64,000 nucleotides of DNA from Platanthera guangdongensis (GCA_039583875.1 CM077159.1:4529371-4593370), one strand, 5' to 3'. Shown: positions 22,560 through 35,595, counted from the first letter of the stretch. Notes: generated from the sequence alone by a model not told the origin. Numbers and translations: made by a program.

Positions 22560-25368
22560 CTAAGGCTGATCAGGCTCCTTGATCACTATGACTTTTCCAG
22601 ACTGGATCTTTGCTTGTACTGGAGCTTCAGTATCTTCAGCTGGCTTCTTGCCTTTGAGATCCTTCTTTTTAAGTTCTTCAGCCTTGACTCTTTACCTTTC
22701 AAAATAGTGAAAAGGATTAGGAAAATATTTACTGGGTTCAACTGCTGTAGCAGGTATTCTCCCAGACTTGTGATCCCTTCTAAACTGCTGAATAACATCT
22801 TGTCTTTGCAGATATTTATTCCACTCAACTTTAGAATACCACTTGCCTCTATCATGCATTTTGTCTTTGACAGCTTGCCAGGTAGTGAGTATTATATTCC
22901 TGGAGGTTGGACTCCATCTTTCAAAATCAGGCTTCAGTTCAGCCTGCTCTCTAAATCTTTTCTTTGGGAGTTGAGCTTCTTTCTCTTTATGCAGTGCTGC
23001 TTCTGACATTTCCACTTTCTCAATGATAGCATTCTTAGTAGCCTTTGGAGGACTATACATCTGGTGAACTAGGTGTTGAATTTCCTCAAAGTTAGAAGGG
23101 GGATATATGATTTGAGCTACTTCCTGCTGACCCCCTTCATTTCCTGCAACTTGAATTCCTGACTTAGCTGTATTGTCATCATCACAGATGGGTGGATATC
23201 CCAGAGTTTCTCTAACAGTATTTGTTATCCATTTGGCATGCTCTAAGCTAGTATTGACTATCAACCTCTCCCCTTTTATGACTTCTCTTTCAATATGATC
23301 CCTGAGATCATTATTTTGGAACCTTATTTGATTAACCAGATGATTGGTTCCCTCTGCATAATAGGCTTTAAACTTCTGTAGCTGAGTAGATATGATTTTT
23401 TGAGAGGCTTGAATTGCAGATTGGAAAGTGGCTAAGTCTTCTTGCAATTTCTTATCAAACTCTGATTTCTCTTTAGCCCTTTCCCCAGTTAATGTAGTTG
23501 CTTTATTCTTTAATTCAGTAACAATCACATTATGTGATTCAGTAAGGTTATCATTCATCCTTATTTGATTTTCCAGAACATATTCTTGCTTGACCACTAT
23601 ATCATCAATCTGTGCCCTTGCTTCTTTTTGCTATTTGGCCAGAAAACTACAACATTACCACCTTTATGTAAGCAATATGTCATTTCTTTCTTATTCCGAT
23701 TAACTTCAAATCTGATTGATTTTATGTCTTGAGCCAGAGTGAATTGAAGGTCCTCATGACTTTCATCTATATATTTCTCTATGGCTGCTCTTTGCTCATC
23801 CATTTTCATTTGTAGAGCAACCAACAGTGAACTGAAATCAACTGTTGGTGATGAGGGTTGTGAGGCAGTCTGTAGAGCTTTCCTATAATTTGAGCTTTTC
23901 TTCTTGTAAACCATCAATTTTCTCTTATTTGCTCTTTGTGCTTCTCCATCCTCAGATTCAGAAGTACTTTCTAGATTCACAGTGTCCTTTGGACTTGAGG
24001 ACAACTCCTTATCAGTTCTTGGCAACTCCCCCTGAGTACCTGGCTCCTCCCCCTCAGTTCTTGGCACAACTTCCTCAGTTCTTACTTCTTGTAAATCAGG
24101 GAATAATTCCTCCAGAGTAAATTCTTGTTGTTGTTGAACTGGAGGAATATCTGTTGCTTGAACATTTGAAGGAATATCATCTAAAGAATATGTATCATCC
24201 ATAGATATATTCTGTGCAGGAATGTTATCATGATGTGTCTGTTCAACATCAGATAGAAGCACAGTTAATGTATCTGGCTCAATATCTAGTATTGTTTGAT
24301 TAATATCATCAATTACCTCAAGAATTGTTTAAGTGGTTGTTTCACTCTCTAAAACAGCTTGCTCTTTCTCTGGAGCACTATCTGAAGGCAAGACTTCTTG
24401 TTGAACTGGAGAAAGTTCATTTGCTCCCCCTAGGGGAGGCACATCCTGAGCTTGATCCAGCGGAATGGTATTTTCTGAAATAAACTCCCCTGCATTTGAC
24501 TATCATTTACATTCTTAGGAGCAGATGATTTCCTTATAGTTTCTTGTTGGTCTTCATCTGAACTGAAGATTACTTGTTCTTCTGAATCACTAGAAGATTC
24601 AGGCTTCCTGGGTATTGTCTCTTTCTTTTTCTGTTGTGGTTGTTTCTGTGGTGTTGAACCAACTTTTGTCAGAACTCGTTCCCACCTGGATAGTATTTTC
24701 AAATCCATCCTTCTCATGTGATTTATTCTAGATCCAGTGGTATGGTTCAGCACTTCAGGAATAGTTATTGGCAGATACAAACTCAGAATTCTGCCTAGAT
24801 TAGGTTTCTTCAGGCTTTCCTTGATCTTATCAAAAATTACTGCAGACTAGTTAGTCTTTATTCTGAAAATTATTCTGGTCATAAAGCTGAACATATAGGC
24901 TGAGATCCTATCATGTCCACCTAGCTTGCAGAGAATTACTTTTCCAACAATCTCTGAGAGAAATTTTCCTTATGAGTTCATTCCTTTCCTTTGCATGGAT
25001 GATTCAATCCTAGTGTTGGGATTCAGGTCACACCATTGATGTGCTTCTTTAGTCATTGAAGATATAACTTCATCATCTTCCTGAGTCTTGGGTTATTGAA
25101 GTGTTTTCCTCAGTCACTTTTGGGTAAGTTTCACCTTGCTGCCTTGAATTGATGACTTAATCTTCAAGCCAGTTGAATCCAAGGTTGCTTTTGTATAAAA
25201 TTCAATAATTTCTGTCTTCCAAATGTTTGTAGGTTCAGAGACTAGATATTCTAAACCATTCGCTTGGATTAGGGTTATTACCTCCCGAATCTCAGTCATC
25301 GCACTGTCAAAGGCATTGCGAACTAACTCATAACCTTCGTTGATGTTGGTCTCTAACTTTGGCGCCAT
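22560..25368 (-). pseudogene. C2 ORF downstream of pol ('env-like'), broken
   Basis: Starts at an ATG (25368) 110 bp after a TATA box. The N-terminal domain (MAPKLETNINEGYELVRNAF; IIEFYTKATLDSTGLKIKSS) resembles the plant transposon-protein type domain and aligns with the C3 ORF. Next come a Ser/Pro/Glu-rich linker (24430-24780, 23597-24262) and a helical, probably coiled-coil part. The basic C-terminus has FERWSPTSRNIILTTW and PSKYFPNPFHYFER, matching C3. Several stops break it (for example around 24840, 25110 and 22691). I see no signal peptide or membrane segment, so 'envelope' is a positional label only. Function unknown. Confidence 0.7.
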
Positions 25369-25470
25369 TGATGACGAGAAATTTGAGGAGAAGATAGATG
25401 AAGGTTTGTCGACTCAAGGTTTGGGTCTCGAAATTGTTGAGAGCTTAGTTGACAAAATTGTTCGGTGTCC

Positions 25471-25842
25471 TATTTATAGGTTTGTCAATACAGAAGACCA
25501 AAAGGCGGGATAATTGATACTTAATGTGTCAACACTGTAGAGATTGTGTCGACACAAACTCCTAATGTCTCGACAGAGTCAGACAACACTATGTGTCGAC
25601 AAAGTTTGTGATGTGTCGACACAGACTTTTTACTAGTCGACTCTAATATATGTGTGTCGACACAGACTTTTGTATGTGTTGACACAACTATTTAAAAGAT
25701 AGAACTTATATGTGTCGACACCAGCCTCTGAGTGTCGACACCACTATCTCAGCACTATTTTGTTGTGTCGACACAACTTATCTTATGTGTCGACACAAAT
25801 TTCCTTTTGTGTCGACATAAACTTCTATATGTCAACATTGGT
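25471..25842 (-). promoter_or_regulatory. putative internal promoter of C2: TGTCGACA array plus TATA
   Basis: About ten GTCGAC palindromes (25524-25842), mostly TGTGTCGACACA, are followed on the minus strand by ACCTATAAATAGGACACC (TATA at 25478-25471) and then by the ATG at 25368. The layout copies the LTR, where the same motif array precedes CCTATAAATAG. No coding sequence lies here. The promoter role is inferred. Confidence 0.55.
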
Positions 25843-25939
25843 TTACTTAGTCAGAATTACTAATTTACTCTAGGTTTAACATGCCTAATTCAATTTTGAA
25901 ATAATTGAACTTAGTTTCATCTAATGGTTTAGTAAACAT

Positions 25940-26225
25940 GTCAGCAAGTTAATTATTTGTGGTGAAAAATTCCAAACAAATATCTTCTTTTTCAACATGT
26001 TCTCTAATTAAGTGAAATCTAATTTCTATATATTTTGTTCTGCTATGTGATACATGGTTTTTAGCAATAGAAATAGTACTTGTAGAATCACAAAATAGTG
26101 GAGTTCTACTTACCTTGAGACCATAGTCTTCAAGTTGATGTTCATAGAAGCTGAGCATAGCAGCTGCCTGCAGCAATATACTCAGACTCTGCAATGGAAA
26201 TTGCCAAACTAGTCTGCTTCTAACT
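25940..26225 (-). pseudogene. C2 RNase H, 3' part (after G2 insertion)
   Basis: C-terminal RNase H of copia pol: KQTSLAISIAESE, then LSFYEHQLEDYG, LFCDSTSTISIAKNHVSHSRTKYIEIRFHLIREHVEK. It continues the frame cut at 35860. TAACT at 26221-26225 is the target duplication of G2. A stop sits at the junction (SRSS-stop-KQTS). Confidence 0.85.
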
Positions 26226-28201
26226 TGTAACACCCCCATCCGTCACATGGCATATAACAGAAGGTCCAGCTGGAACCCGACGCCATATACCACAGACAGT
26301 CGGAAGGGTTACTAAATGAATAATCAAACCAACCAATTAAGACTACTCGTCCTAATCATAGAGCATTCTAGCGGAAGATTTTTAAAGTTGAAAGAACCCA
26401 AAAATAAATCCATCAAAATGAATGTCCACAGCTACAACAACAGGAATGAAACCCCAAATACACAGAAACAGGTACATGGCCTTATGGCCTTACAAATGTT
26501 CACTTCATAAATAGTATTTTACATACATCGGCTCGCAGGCCGGCCATACATGAAATATATAAATAAAACTATTCTACGGCCTTCTAGGGCCAGCACAGCA
26601 ACATGGGCTCCAGCCCGCTATTTGGCGCTCGGCTCCGCAGCACCTGCAAGCACATACCACCGCACGGTGGCAAATAAAGCAACGGTCAGCTAAAAGCCGA
26701 CCAAATTATAACGACCCCGCCCCTTACTCGGGACGGCGGTGCTCTTTCCCTGCATAACATTAGCCCAACAATATATATATAGCGCAATTATAATTCGCCA
26801 CAGGTGTAGGCTCGCACGGCCAAACACCTCGTGCACTCAGGGCACATTCATGGTGAACCCTGACCCATCAGTGCATTCACCACCACCCCCAGGATGGCAA
26901 CAACATGTGAGCATTTAACCTTTCTGACCACCGTCTAAGGCTCCGACTATGCCAACGGCCAGTCCCCGTCTTCGGGTCTCTCGCACCGAACCACATAGCC
27001 TAGGTCCAATTCCACTTGCCCGTTGCTCACGCCGCATGTCCAATTTAAGGAACTTTGCGCGGGCCAAGCTTCTCTCGGATCCCAAATTTTCCAAAACAAT
27101 CTCATAACCCAGTTATGATCAAGGCCGGTTCCCAGACCGCCAAGTTAGCAGAACACGTTTCCGCTCAATTTTCCGGGTGCGCCTTGAAGCTAACCTTCAA
27201 GGATCCCTGCTGCAATCTACCGCATGGAAACCCGAAAAATCCAAAGCACGGAGTCTTCTCCGGCAAAACCACCTCAAATGCAACATCACCGATCCAGACA
27301 AAACACGTCCGGGTAGGCTTCACACACAATGCCTATGCCCGTACTTACGATTCCGGGCTCTACATGCAACACAAGGGGGACTATTCCCGTCAACCCCAAG
27401 GAACACCACGCACTCACCGCATACTCGCGGGAGCGGGATTACCTATGCAGAAAGAAAGAGCTTCAAGCGCTCGAGTTGAGAATCGTTACCCTTGTAGTCC
27501 GTTTTGGCGCCATGGAAAAACTACGCGGTTAGAACTCTTCGCAATGACCTTCCCTCCACGGATCCGCTCTCCGATTTCGAAACGGTACTCCGATGCTCCG
27601 CTGGCGGCCGGAAACCTCCTTCTTCTTCCTCTCCTCTCTCACTTTGGAAGGGGAGAACTTTGGAGAGAAAAATGAGGGAATAACTCCCTATTCCCGGCCT
27701 TAACAGAGCAGGGTTAAATCTGGGCCATCGGATCCTAATTAAAGAAAATGAATGGCTCGGATCTGCACAAAATTCCCCAGACCTGGGCCGCACACGGCTT
27801 GGCACACGGCCGTGTCCATGGCCGTGTGCCTCGATCCAGGCACGATCGTCGAACTGAGAAACGCACACGGGCCAAGACACGCCCGTGTCTGACCTGACAC
27901 GCCCGTGTCGGGTTCCTCGACACGCCCGTGTTCGTGGGCGTGTCATGCAAACCGCCACGGCAACGGACATGACCCATCAGGACACGGGTAGGGACACGGG
28001 TTGACACACGCCCGTGTCGGATGACACGCCCGTGTCATCTGGCCGTGTTCCTGGCCGTGTCCTTCTCGGGTTGAAAACGACCAAAAAATCACCAGCCAGA
28101 CACGGCCTTGGACACGCCCGTGTCCTAGGCCGTGTACCCCTACAGGCACCAAAAACTCTTTTTTCCGCGACCAACTCGCACACAAAATTCGGGGCGTTAC
28201 A
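26226..28201 (-). repeat. G2 3' LTR
   Basis: TGTAACACCCCCATCCGTC to TTCGGGGCGTTACA, 1976 bp. The array of ACACGCCCGTGT-type palindromes lies at 27791-28133. A 206-codon antisense open frame without ATG (27055-27675) is shared with the other LTR. The PPT follows at 28202-28216 (minus: AAGTGGGGGAGATT). Confidence 0.92.
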
Positions 28202-28255
28202 AATCTCCCCCACTTAAGGAATTTCGTCCCGAAATTAAGCAAAGGTACACAAAAG

Positions 28256-31200
28256 CTAAATGATACCTGAGTGGAATAACTCGGGGTATTCCTCCAACAT
28301 AGCTTGCTCTCGCTCCCAAGAAAGCTTCTCACGTCCGCAATTATCCCAACGGACTTTAACCATTCGGACCTCCTTGTTGCGGAGTCGTTTGACTGCAACA
28401 TCTTCAATTCGCACTGGCTTGACCCTTGTTGTTAACTCATAGTCAACCGGTACCTGATTGTCCGCAACGATCTGCGAAGGCTCTTGCACTGCCTTACGCA
28501 ACACCGATACGTGGAATACATCATGCAGCCCACTCAACTCCATCGACAGCTTTAATCTATACGCCGCCTCGCCAACACGCTCCAGGATTTCAAATGGTCC
28601 AAGGTATCTCGGACTCAGCTTCTTCAAGCGTCGAACCCGCGATACACCCTTGAACGGCTTGATCTTCAAATATACCATGTCGCCAACGTTGAATTCCACA
28701 TTTCTATGTTTGGCATTGTAATACTTTGACTGTCTATCCTGAGCAATCTTCAGCCTTTCCTGAATTGTCCGTATCATTGAAGTGGCATCTTCCACCGCTT
28801 GACGTTTATACAACTTTGATTCGCCTGCCTCCAACCAAGACAACAGTGTACGACACTTCCTTCCGTACAAGGCTTCGAAAGGCGCCATTCCAATGCTTGC
28901 CTGAAAGCTGTTGTTGTAAGCAAACTCCACCATGTAAAGGTGATCCTCCCAATGCTTCCCGAAATCTAGGACGCACATGCGAAGCATGTCCTCCATAGTC
29001 CTGTTGACTCTCTCGGTTTGGCCATCTATCTGCGGGTGAAATGCTGTGCTGAACTTTAGCTTAGTACCCAATAGACCATGCACCAACCTCCAGTCATTTG
29101 ACGTGAAGCGTCCATCTCGATCACTAACAATACTTCTAGGCACACCATGCAATCGTACAATATTATCCACGTAGAGTTTGGCTAACTTTTCCACTGGATC
29201 CTCCTTTCTCACTGGGATAAAGTGCGACACTTTTGTCAATCTATCTACGACCACCCAAATGGCGTCATTTCCTTTCTGCGACTTCGGCAAACCGTGCACA
29301 AAATCCATAGATATATCGTCGAACTTCCATTCTGGGATAGGAAGGGATTTCAAGAAACCTCCGGGCTTCTGGCATTCCGCCTTCACCAATGCACAAGTAC
29401 GGCACTTGGCCACATAAAGTGCCACATCCTTCTTCAAACCCGGCCACCAGAATAATTTCTTCATGTCTCTATACATCTTAGTGCTTACCGGGTGGATTGA
29501 GTACTTGGTATGATGAGCCTCATACATCAACTCCTCCCGAATATTATCCGCACTAGGAACTCATAGACGACTGTCCTTCCTTAGCAACCCATCTTCAACC
29601 ACAAACTGGGAATTTGACCCATCCAAAGCTTCATCCAAGATTTGCTTCATGCTGCTATCCTGAACCAAAGCCCTCCGAACTCTATCCGCTAGGTCACATT
29701 GCACCTCTGTCCAAAACAGTTTTGCCTCGTCACTTGACTGCTTATCGACGCAAGATATTTCCAATGCCTCCAACTCTTGGACCAATCTCTCATCATGTAC
29801 TGATAACCAATTGGCTTGTGCGGGAATCTTACGACTCAATGCATCCGCCACTGCATTTCCCTTCCCAGGCACATAGTGTATCTTGAAGGTGTAGTCCCCT
29901 AAGAACTCCATCCACCTCCTCTGCCTCATGTTCAAATCATTTTGGTCCAATAGGTACTTCAAACTCTTATGATCGGTGTAAATATCGGCCTTCACACCGT
30001 ACAGATAGTGCCTCCAAAGCTTAAGAGCAAATATCACGGCCGCTAACTCTAAGTCATGGACCGGATAATTCCTCTCATGAACCTTCAGTTGTCGTGAACC
30101 ATAATCTATCACTCTCCCATGCTGTAGCAGAACACAGCCCAAACCACTGCCCGAAGCATCACTATAGATCTCGAACCCTTCGGTTCCACTTGGCGAACAT
30201 AAAATGGGCGTCGTAGTCAACCGCCTCTTCAATTCTTCAAAAGCCTGTTCGCACTCCGGAGACCACACAAACTTCTGATCCTTTCTTGTCAACGTCGTGA
30301 GTGGTAGTGCTATCCGCGAGAAGTTCTCTACGAAGCGCCTGTAGTAGCCAGCAAGCCCCAGAAAATTCCGGACCTCTGCCACCGTAGTCAAAGTAGGCCA
30401 CTCCCGTATCGCCACTATCTTCGCCGGATCCACAGCTATTCCTTCTCCACTGACAACATGACCAAGGAACACTATCGAGGATAACCAGAACTCACACTTG
30501 GAGAACTTTGCATACAACTGACTTTTCTTCAATGTCTCCAACACCATGTGTAAATGCTTGTAATGATCCTCCTCGCACCGCGAATACACCAGGATATCAT
30601 CGATAAATACTATCACAAACTGATCCAGGTATTCTCTGAACGTCCTATTCATCAGATCCATAAATACGGATGGCGCATTCGTCAACCCAAACGGCATAAC
30701 CGTGAACTCGTAATGCCCAAACCGCGTACTAAATGCTGTCTTTGGGATGTCGCTCTCCCTTATCCTCAACTGATAGTAACCGGACTTCAAATCTAACTTC
30801 GAATATATAGTTGATCTAACCAGCTGATCAAATAGATCGTCAATCCTCGGGATTGGATATTTGTTCTTCTCCGTAAGTTTGTTCAATTCCCGATAATCGA
30901 TACAAAGCCGCAAGCTCCCATCTTTCTTCTTAACAAAGAGAACTGGTGCGCTCCAAGGCGACGAACTTGGACGCACATAACCTTGCTCTAGCAACTCTTG
31001 CAGTTGCACCTTCAACTCTGCCATTTCTCTCGGGGCTATCCTATAGGGGGAGCGTGACACCGGTTTGGCACCCGGTACCAGCTCTATAGTAAAGTCTATC
31101 TCCCGCTGAGGAGGGGCTCCTGGGAGATCATCTGGAAACACATCAGGATACTCGGACACAACTGGGATGTTGCCCAAACTAGGTTTAGGCGTCGCAGTCT

Positions 31201-31641
31201 ACACTAGAGTGACATACAGTTCTGCCCCAGACCGAACTTCCTTGAACACCTGAAGGGCCGATATCAGAACTTTCCCTTACCCCTTCATGCCCGCAAAAGT
31301 AGTCTCCCATTCAGTGTCCAGACCCAACTTGACTTCTTTACGGTTGCAATCAATACATGCACTTTGCTCCGAGAGCCAATCCATACCGAAAATTACGTCG
31401 AACTCCACTAATGGTAGAACCAACGCCCGCAAATCAAACTCCCGGTCTCCAATCCGAATCTTCACAACACAAATCCTATTCGCACGCATTGAGCACCCAT
31501 TAGGCAACAACACATCCAACTTGTTTTCTGCCATCGAGAACGGAACTCCGATGCGCGATATAAACTTTTCAGACAAGAAGGAATGTGATGCCCCCGTATC
31601 AAAAAGGGCTCTCGCCGGAAACCTAAAGATCAACACAAAGC
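28256..31641 (-). pseudogene. pol: G2 pol: PR-RT-RNase H-INT-chromodomain, two stops
   Basis: Same order as G1. Protease has ALFDTGASHSFLSEKF; RT has [15 protein letters not shown]; RNase H has [18 protein letters not shown]; integrase has [27 protein letters not shown] and [16 protein letters not shown]. It ends [18 protein letters not shown] and YPELFHSG. A TAG at 31201-31199 separates protease from RT; G1 has Glu (GAG) there and G3 has the same TAG. A TGA near 29557 breaks the RNase H/INT link where G3 has Cys (TGC). Otherwise full length and in one frame. Confidence 0.92.
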
Positions 31642-31718
31642 CTAGCACTAACAAACGTAAGCTAACAAATACGAAGGTAACAACTATAAAAGTTAAACCA
31701 CTGTAATTTAACTCATAC
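31642..31718 (-). other. predicted gag-pro intron in G2
   Basis: A 77 bp AT-rich stretch, GTATGAGTTAAATTACAG to TTGTTAGTGCTAG on the minus strand. Joining gives DVVT-C-FVLIFRFPARALFDTG in frame. The donor side reads ACAT rather than the ACAG of G1, a weakened site. Confidence 0.5.
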
Positions 31719-32862
31719 ATGTCACCACGTCTGCTTGCTTAATGGCCTCCTGTAGGCCAAGGTTGTAGACTCTAGGCTGGGCTGGAGCATGATGGGATGC
31801 GGTTGACTCCACCGCCTTCCCCTTCTCCTCATAAGTCGCTCCAGGTCTCCTCTCGGACTTTGGACGTCCGCTCCAACACTCTCGAGCAAAATGCCACGTC
31901 TTCCCGCAGTTGTAGCAAGCCCCGGGGACTCGACTTGTAGTTGCCCCCGATGCATCAGCCGAAGGGGCTGAGTTTGAAGTCCTCCGCTTCTTGTTCCATC
32001 TGCGGAAACCTGTCTTATTACTTGGCACCTTGAACTCGGTCTTCCTTTCTCCTGGGTCCCTCTTCTCTTGAACCTTCTTCGCAACCTTTTCCAACGATCG
32101 GGCTGAATTGACCAAGGCTAGGAAGCCCTGCGCCTTAGGCCCAGCAAGGAGTAACTGTAAATCGCCGCGAAGACCCTCATAGAATCGATTGGTCTTCCTC
32201 TCTTCTTCTGAAAACATAGCACCAGCATAACGACCCAACCGTGTGAACTCATGCAGATATTCGTCCACGCTTCTGGATCCCTGAGTCAACCCAAGAAATT
32301 GATTCTCCATATCCAACCTCTGAGCAGAAGGTACAAATCTGGCTAGGAACAATCTTGAAAATTCCTCCATCGGCACATCCGCAAGCTGCCTTTCCACTAG
32401 AAGATGAAACTCCAACTCGTCCCACCACATCCTCGCTTCTCCTTCCAAAAGAAAAGTGGCTATGGTGGTCTTCTGCCACTCCTCAGTCATTGTGGTCGTC
32501 AACACCCTCTTTATGGAAGAGAGCCAGTCCTCAGCTTGAGTTGGTGTTCCAACCCCATTAAACCTCGGAGGATTAAAGCCCATCACGTGCTTTAGCTGCC
32601 TCTCCGTAGTTCTCCTCGGCTCTACTAACTCAACTGCCGCGCGTTCCACCACTCTCGGCTCTGCCGCCCTAACCGGTTCTTGCTCATTTACAGGAGGTGC
32701 GCGATGCATTTGCCCTGCAGGTTGGGCATTTATCATTGCGAACACGGCTTCAGCCACCATCCTGATGGTTTCCGCTGAAGGAGGTGTAGCAGGCACGTCC
32801 CTTGGTGCACTACTTTCCGCTGATTGCGGACGCTCTGACTGACCAGCACCGCTCCCAACTGC
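31719..32862 (-). CDS. gag: G2 gag
   Basis: Gag, open throughout. The core reads LKHVMGFNPPRFNG, EDWLSSIKRVL, EARMWWDELEFHLL, EFSRLFLARFVPS, VDEYLHEFTRLGRYAG and NRFYEGLRGDLQLLL. The CCHC knuckle is CYNCGKTWHFAREC, where G3 and the family have Gly before His. The frame opens at GCA after TTTGCTAATTTAG, an acceptor-like end, with no ATG before the conserved N-terminus (AVGSGAGQSERPQSAESSAP). The first in-frame Met is at IRMVAEAV. The leader (32863-33086) contains the PBS at 33083-33074. Confidence 0.88.
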
Positions 32863-33086
32863 CTAAATTAGCAAAGACACACGATTAGACAACAAACAAA
32901 TTGCTAAAAGCAATCATTGGAACACTCAGGTTCCACCAAACAAGTGTATTTTTCATTCCTAAGTGGACATTCGTGGGTTCTTTTTGATGTTATAACGATG
33001 ACGCACACATGTGCTCACCACCCCTTAAAAGAATTCGCCCACGAATTCATTTAAGCTTGACCGTAACCAGAAGTCTGATACCAAAT

Positions 33087-35061
33087 TGTAACACCCCCAT
33101 CCGTCGCATGGCATATAACAGAAGGTCCAGCTGGAACCCGACGCCATATACCACAGACAGTCGGAAGGGTTACTAAATGAAAAATCAAACCAACCAATTA
33201 AGACTACTCGTCCTAATCACAGAGCATTCTAGCGGAAGATTTTTAAAGTTGAAAGAACCCAAAAATAAATCCATCAAAATGAATGTCCACAGCTACAACA
33301 ACAGGAATGAAACCCCAAATACACAGAAACAGGTACATGGCCTTATGGCCTTACAAATGTTCACTTCATAAATAGTGTTTTACATACATCGGCTCGCAGG
33401 CCGGCCACACATGAAATATATAAATAAAACTATTCTACGGCCTTCTAGGGCCAGCACAGCAACATGGGCTCCAGCCCGCTATTTAGCGCTCGGCTCCGCA
33501 GCACCTGCAAGCACATACCACCGCACGGTGGCAAATAAAGCAACGGTCAGCTAAAAGCCGACCAAATTATAACGACCCCGCCCCTTACTCGGGACGGCGG
33601 TGCTCTTTCCCTGCATAACATTAGCCCAACAATATATATATAGCGCAATTATAATTCGCCACAGGTGTAGGCTCGCACGGCCAAACACCCCGTGCACTCA
33701 GGGCACATTCATGGTGAACCCTGACCCATCAGTGCATTCACCACCACCCCCAGGATGGCAACAACATGTGAGCATTTAGCCTTTCTGACCACCGTCTAAG
33801 GCTCCGACTATGCCAACGGCCAGTCCCCGTCTTCGGGTCTCTCGCACTGAACCACATAGCCTAGGTCCAATTCCACTTGCCCGTTGCTCACGCCGCATGT
33901 CCAATTTAAGGAACTTTGCGCGGGCCAAGCTTCTCTCGGATCCCAAATTTTCCAAAACAATATCATAACCCAGTTATGATCAAGGCCGGTTCCCAGACCG
34001 CCAAGTTAGCAGAACACGTTTTCGCTCAATTTTCCGGGTGCGCCTTGAAGCTAACCTTCAAGGATCCCTGCTGCAATCTACCTCGTGGAAACCCGAAAAA
34101 TCCAAAGCACGGAGTCTTCTCCGGCAAAACCACCTCAAATGCAACATCACCGATCCAGACAAAACACGTCCGGGTAGGCTTCACACACAATGCCTATGCC
34201 CGTACTTACGATTCCGGGCTCTACATGCAACACAAGGGGGACTATTCCCGTCAACCCCAAGGAACACCACGCACTCACCGCATACTCGCGGGAGCGGGAT
34301 TCCCTATGCAGAAAGAAAGAGCTTCAAGCGCTCGAGTTGAGAATCGTTACCCTTGTAGTCCGTTTTGGCGCCATGGAAAAACTATGCGGTTAGAACTCTT
34401 CGCAATGACCTTCCCTCCACGGATCCGCTCTCCGATTTCGAAACGGTACTCCGATGCTCCGCTGGCGGCCGGAAACCTCCTTCTTCTTCCTCTCCTCTCT
34501 CACTTTGGAAGGGGAGAACTTTGGAGAGAAAAATGAGGGAATAACTCCCTATTCCCGGCCTTAACAGAGCAAGGTTAAATCTGGGCCATCGGATCCTAAT
34601 TAAAGAAAATGAATGGCTCGGATCTGCACAAAATTCCCCAGACCTGGGCCGCACACGGCTTGGCACACGGCCGTGTCCATGGCCGTGTGCCTCGATCCAG
34701 GCACGATCGTCGAACTGAGAAACGCACACGGGCCAAGACACGCCCGTGTCTGACCTGACACGCCCGTGTCGGGTTCCTCGACCCGCCCGTGTTCGTGGGC
34801 ATGTCACGCATAACCGCCACGGCAACGGACACGACCCATCAGGACACGGGTAGGGACACGGGTTGACACACGCCCGTGTCGGATGACACGCCCGTGTCAT
34901 CTGGCCGTGTTCCTGGTCGTGTCCTTCTCGGGTTGAAAATGACCAAAAAATCACCAGCCAGACACGGCCTTGGACACGCCCGTGTCCTAGGCCGTGTACC
35001 CCTACAGGCACCAAAAACTCTTTTTTCCGCGACCAACTCGCACACAAAATTCGGGGCGTTA
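33087..35061 (-). repeat. G2 5' LTR (end altered)
   Basis: TGTAACACCCCCATCCGTC to TTCGGGGCGTTA, where the 5S-like units begin instead of the terminal CA. The palindrome array lies at 34652-34995. It differs from the left LTR mainly by transitions (for example 26256, 26637, 26829 relative to their partners). Confidence 0.9.
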
Positions 35062-35316
35062 TAATTGGTGATGAGAGTTGAAAGAACTCCATAGTTAAGC
35101 GTGCTCGGGCTGGAGTCGTACTGGGATGGGTGACCTCCTGGGAAGTCCCCGTAGTGCGGGCTTGACTATCGAGTTTACCTCATCAAAGGGAGGCTGTGGC
35201 CACCAACAACCCGCCAGTGGGCTGGAGAGGGGTTGGGGTGCTTGGGCTGCAGCCCGGTAGCGTCGCCTAGAGCGGAGCCGTGACGCTGTCACGTTGGATC
35301 GGCTAGGGGCGTTACA
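35062..35316 (+). repeat. 5S rRNA-like unit A (Cassandra-LTR type)
   Basis: Contains AGAACTCCATAGTTAAGC, GTGCTCGGGCTGGAG, GGATGGGTGACC and TCCTGGGAAGTCC, which match the 3' two-thirds of plant 5S rRNA including the pol III internal control boxes (A box, intermediate element, C box). About 150 bp of other sequence follows, ending CTAGGGGCGTTACA. 5S sequence inside an LTR-like repeat is the mark of Cassandra TRIM elements. The 5' third of 5S is missing, so this is not a functional 5S gene. Confidence 0.65.
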
Positions 35317-35336
35317 ATAAAAAAGTGCACTTTTAT

Positions 35337-35595
35337 TGTAAGGCCCCTAGCCGATCCAACATGACAGCGTCACGGCTCCGCTCTAGGCGACCCTACCGGG
35401 CTGCAGCCCAAGCACCCCAACCCCTCTCCATCCACAGGCGGGTTGTTGGTGGCCACAGCCTCCCTTTCATGAGGTAAACTCGATAGTCAAGCCCGCACTA
35501 CGGGCACTTCCCAGGAGGTCACCCATCCCAGTACTACTCCAGCCCGAGCACGCTTAACTATGGAGTTCTTTCAACTCTCATCACCAATTGAGCTG
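35337..35595 (-). repeat. 5S rRNA-like unit B, inverted
   Basis: Reverse-oriented copy, TGTAAGGCCCCTAGCC to CAATTGAGCTG. It differs from unit C at about four positions by eye. It is separated from A by the near-palindromic spacer ATAAAAAAGTGCACTTTTAT (35317-35336). Confidence 0.7.
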
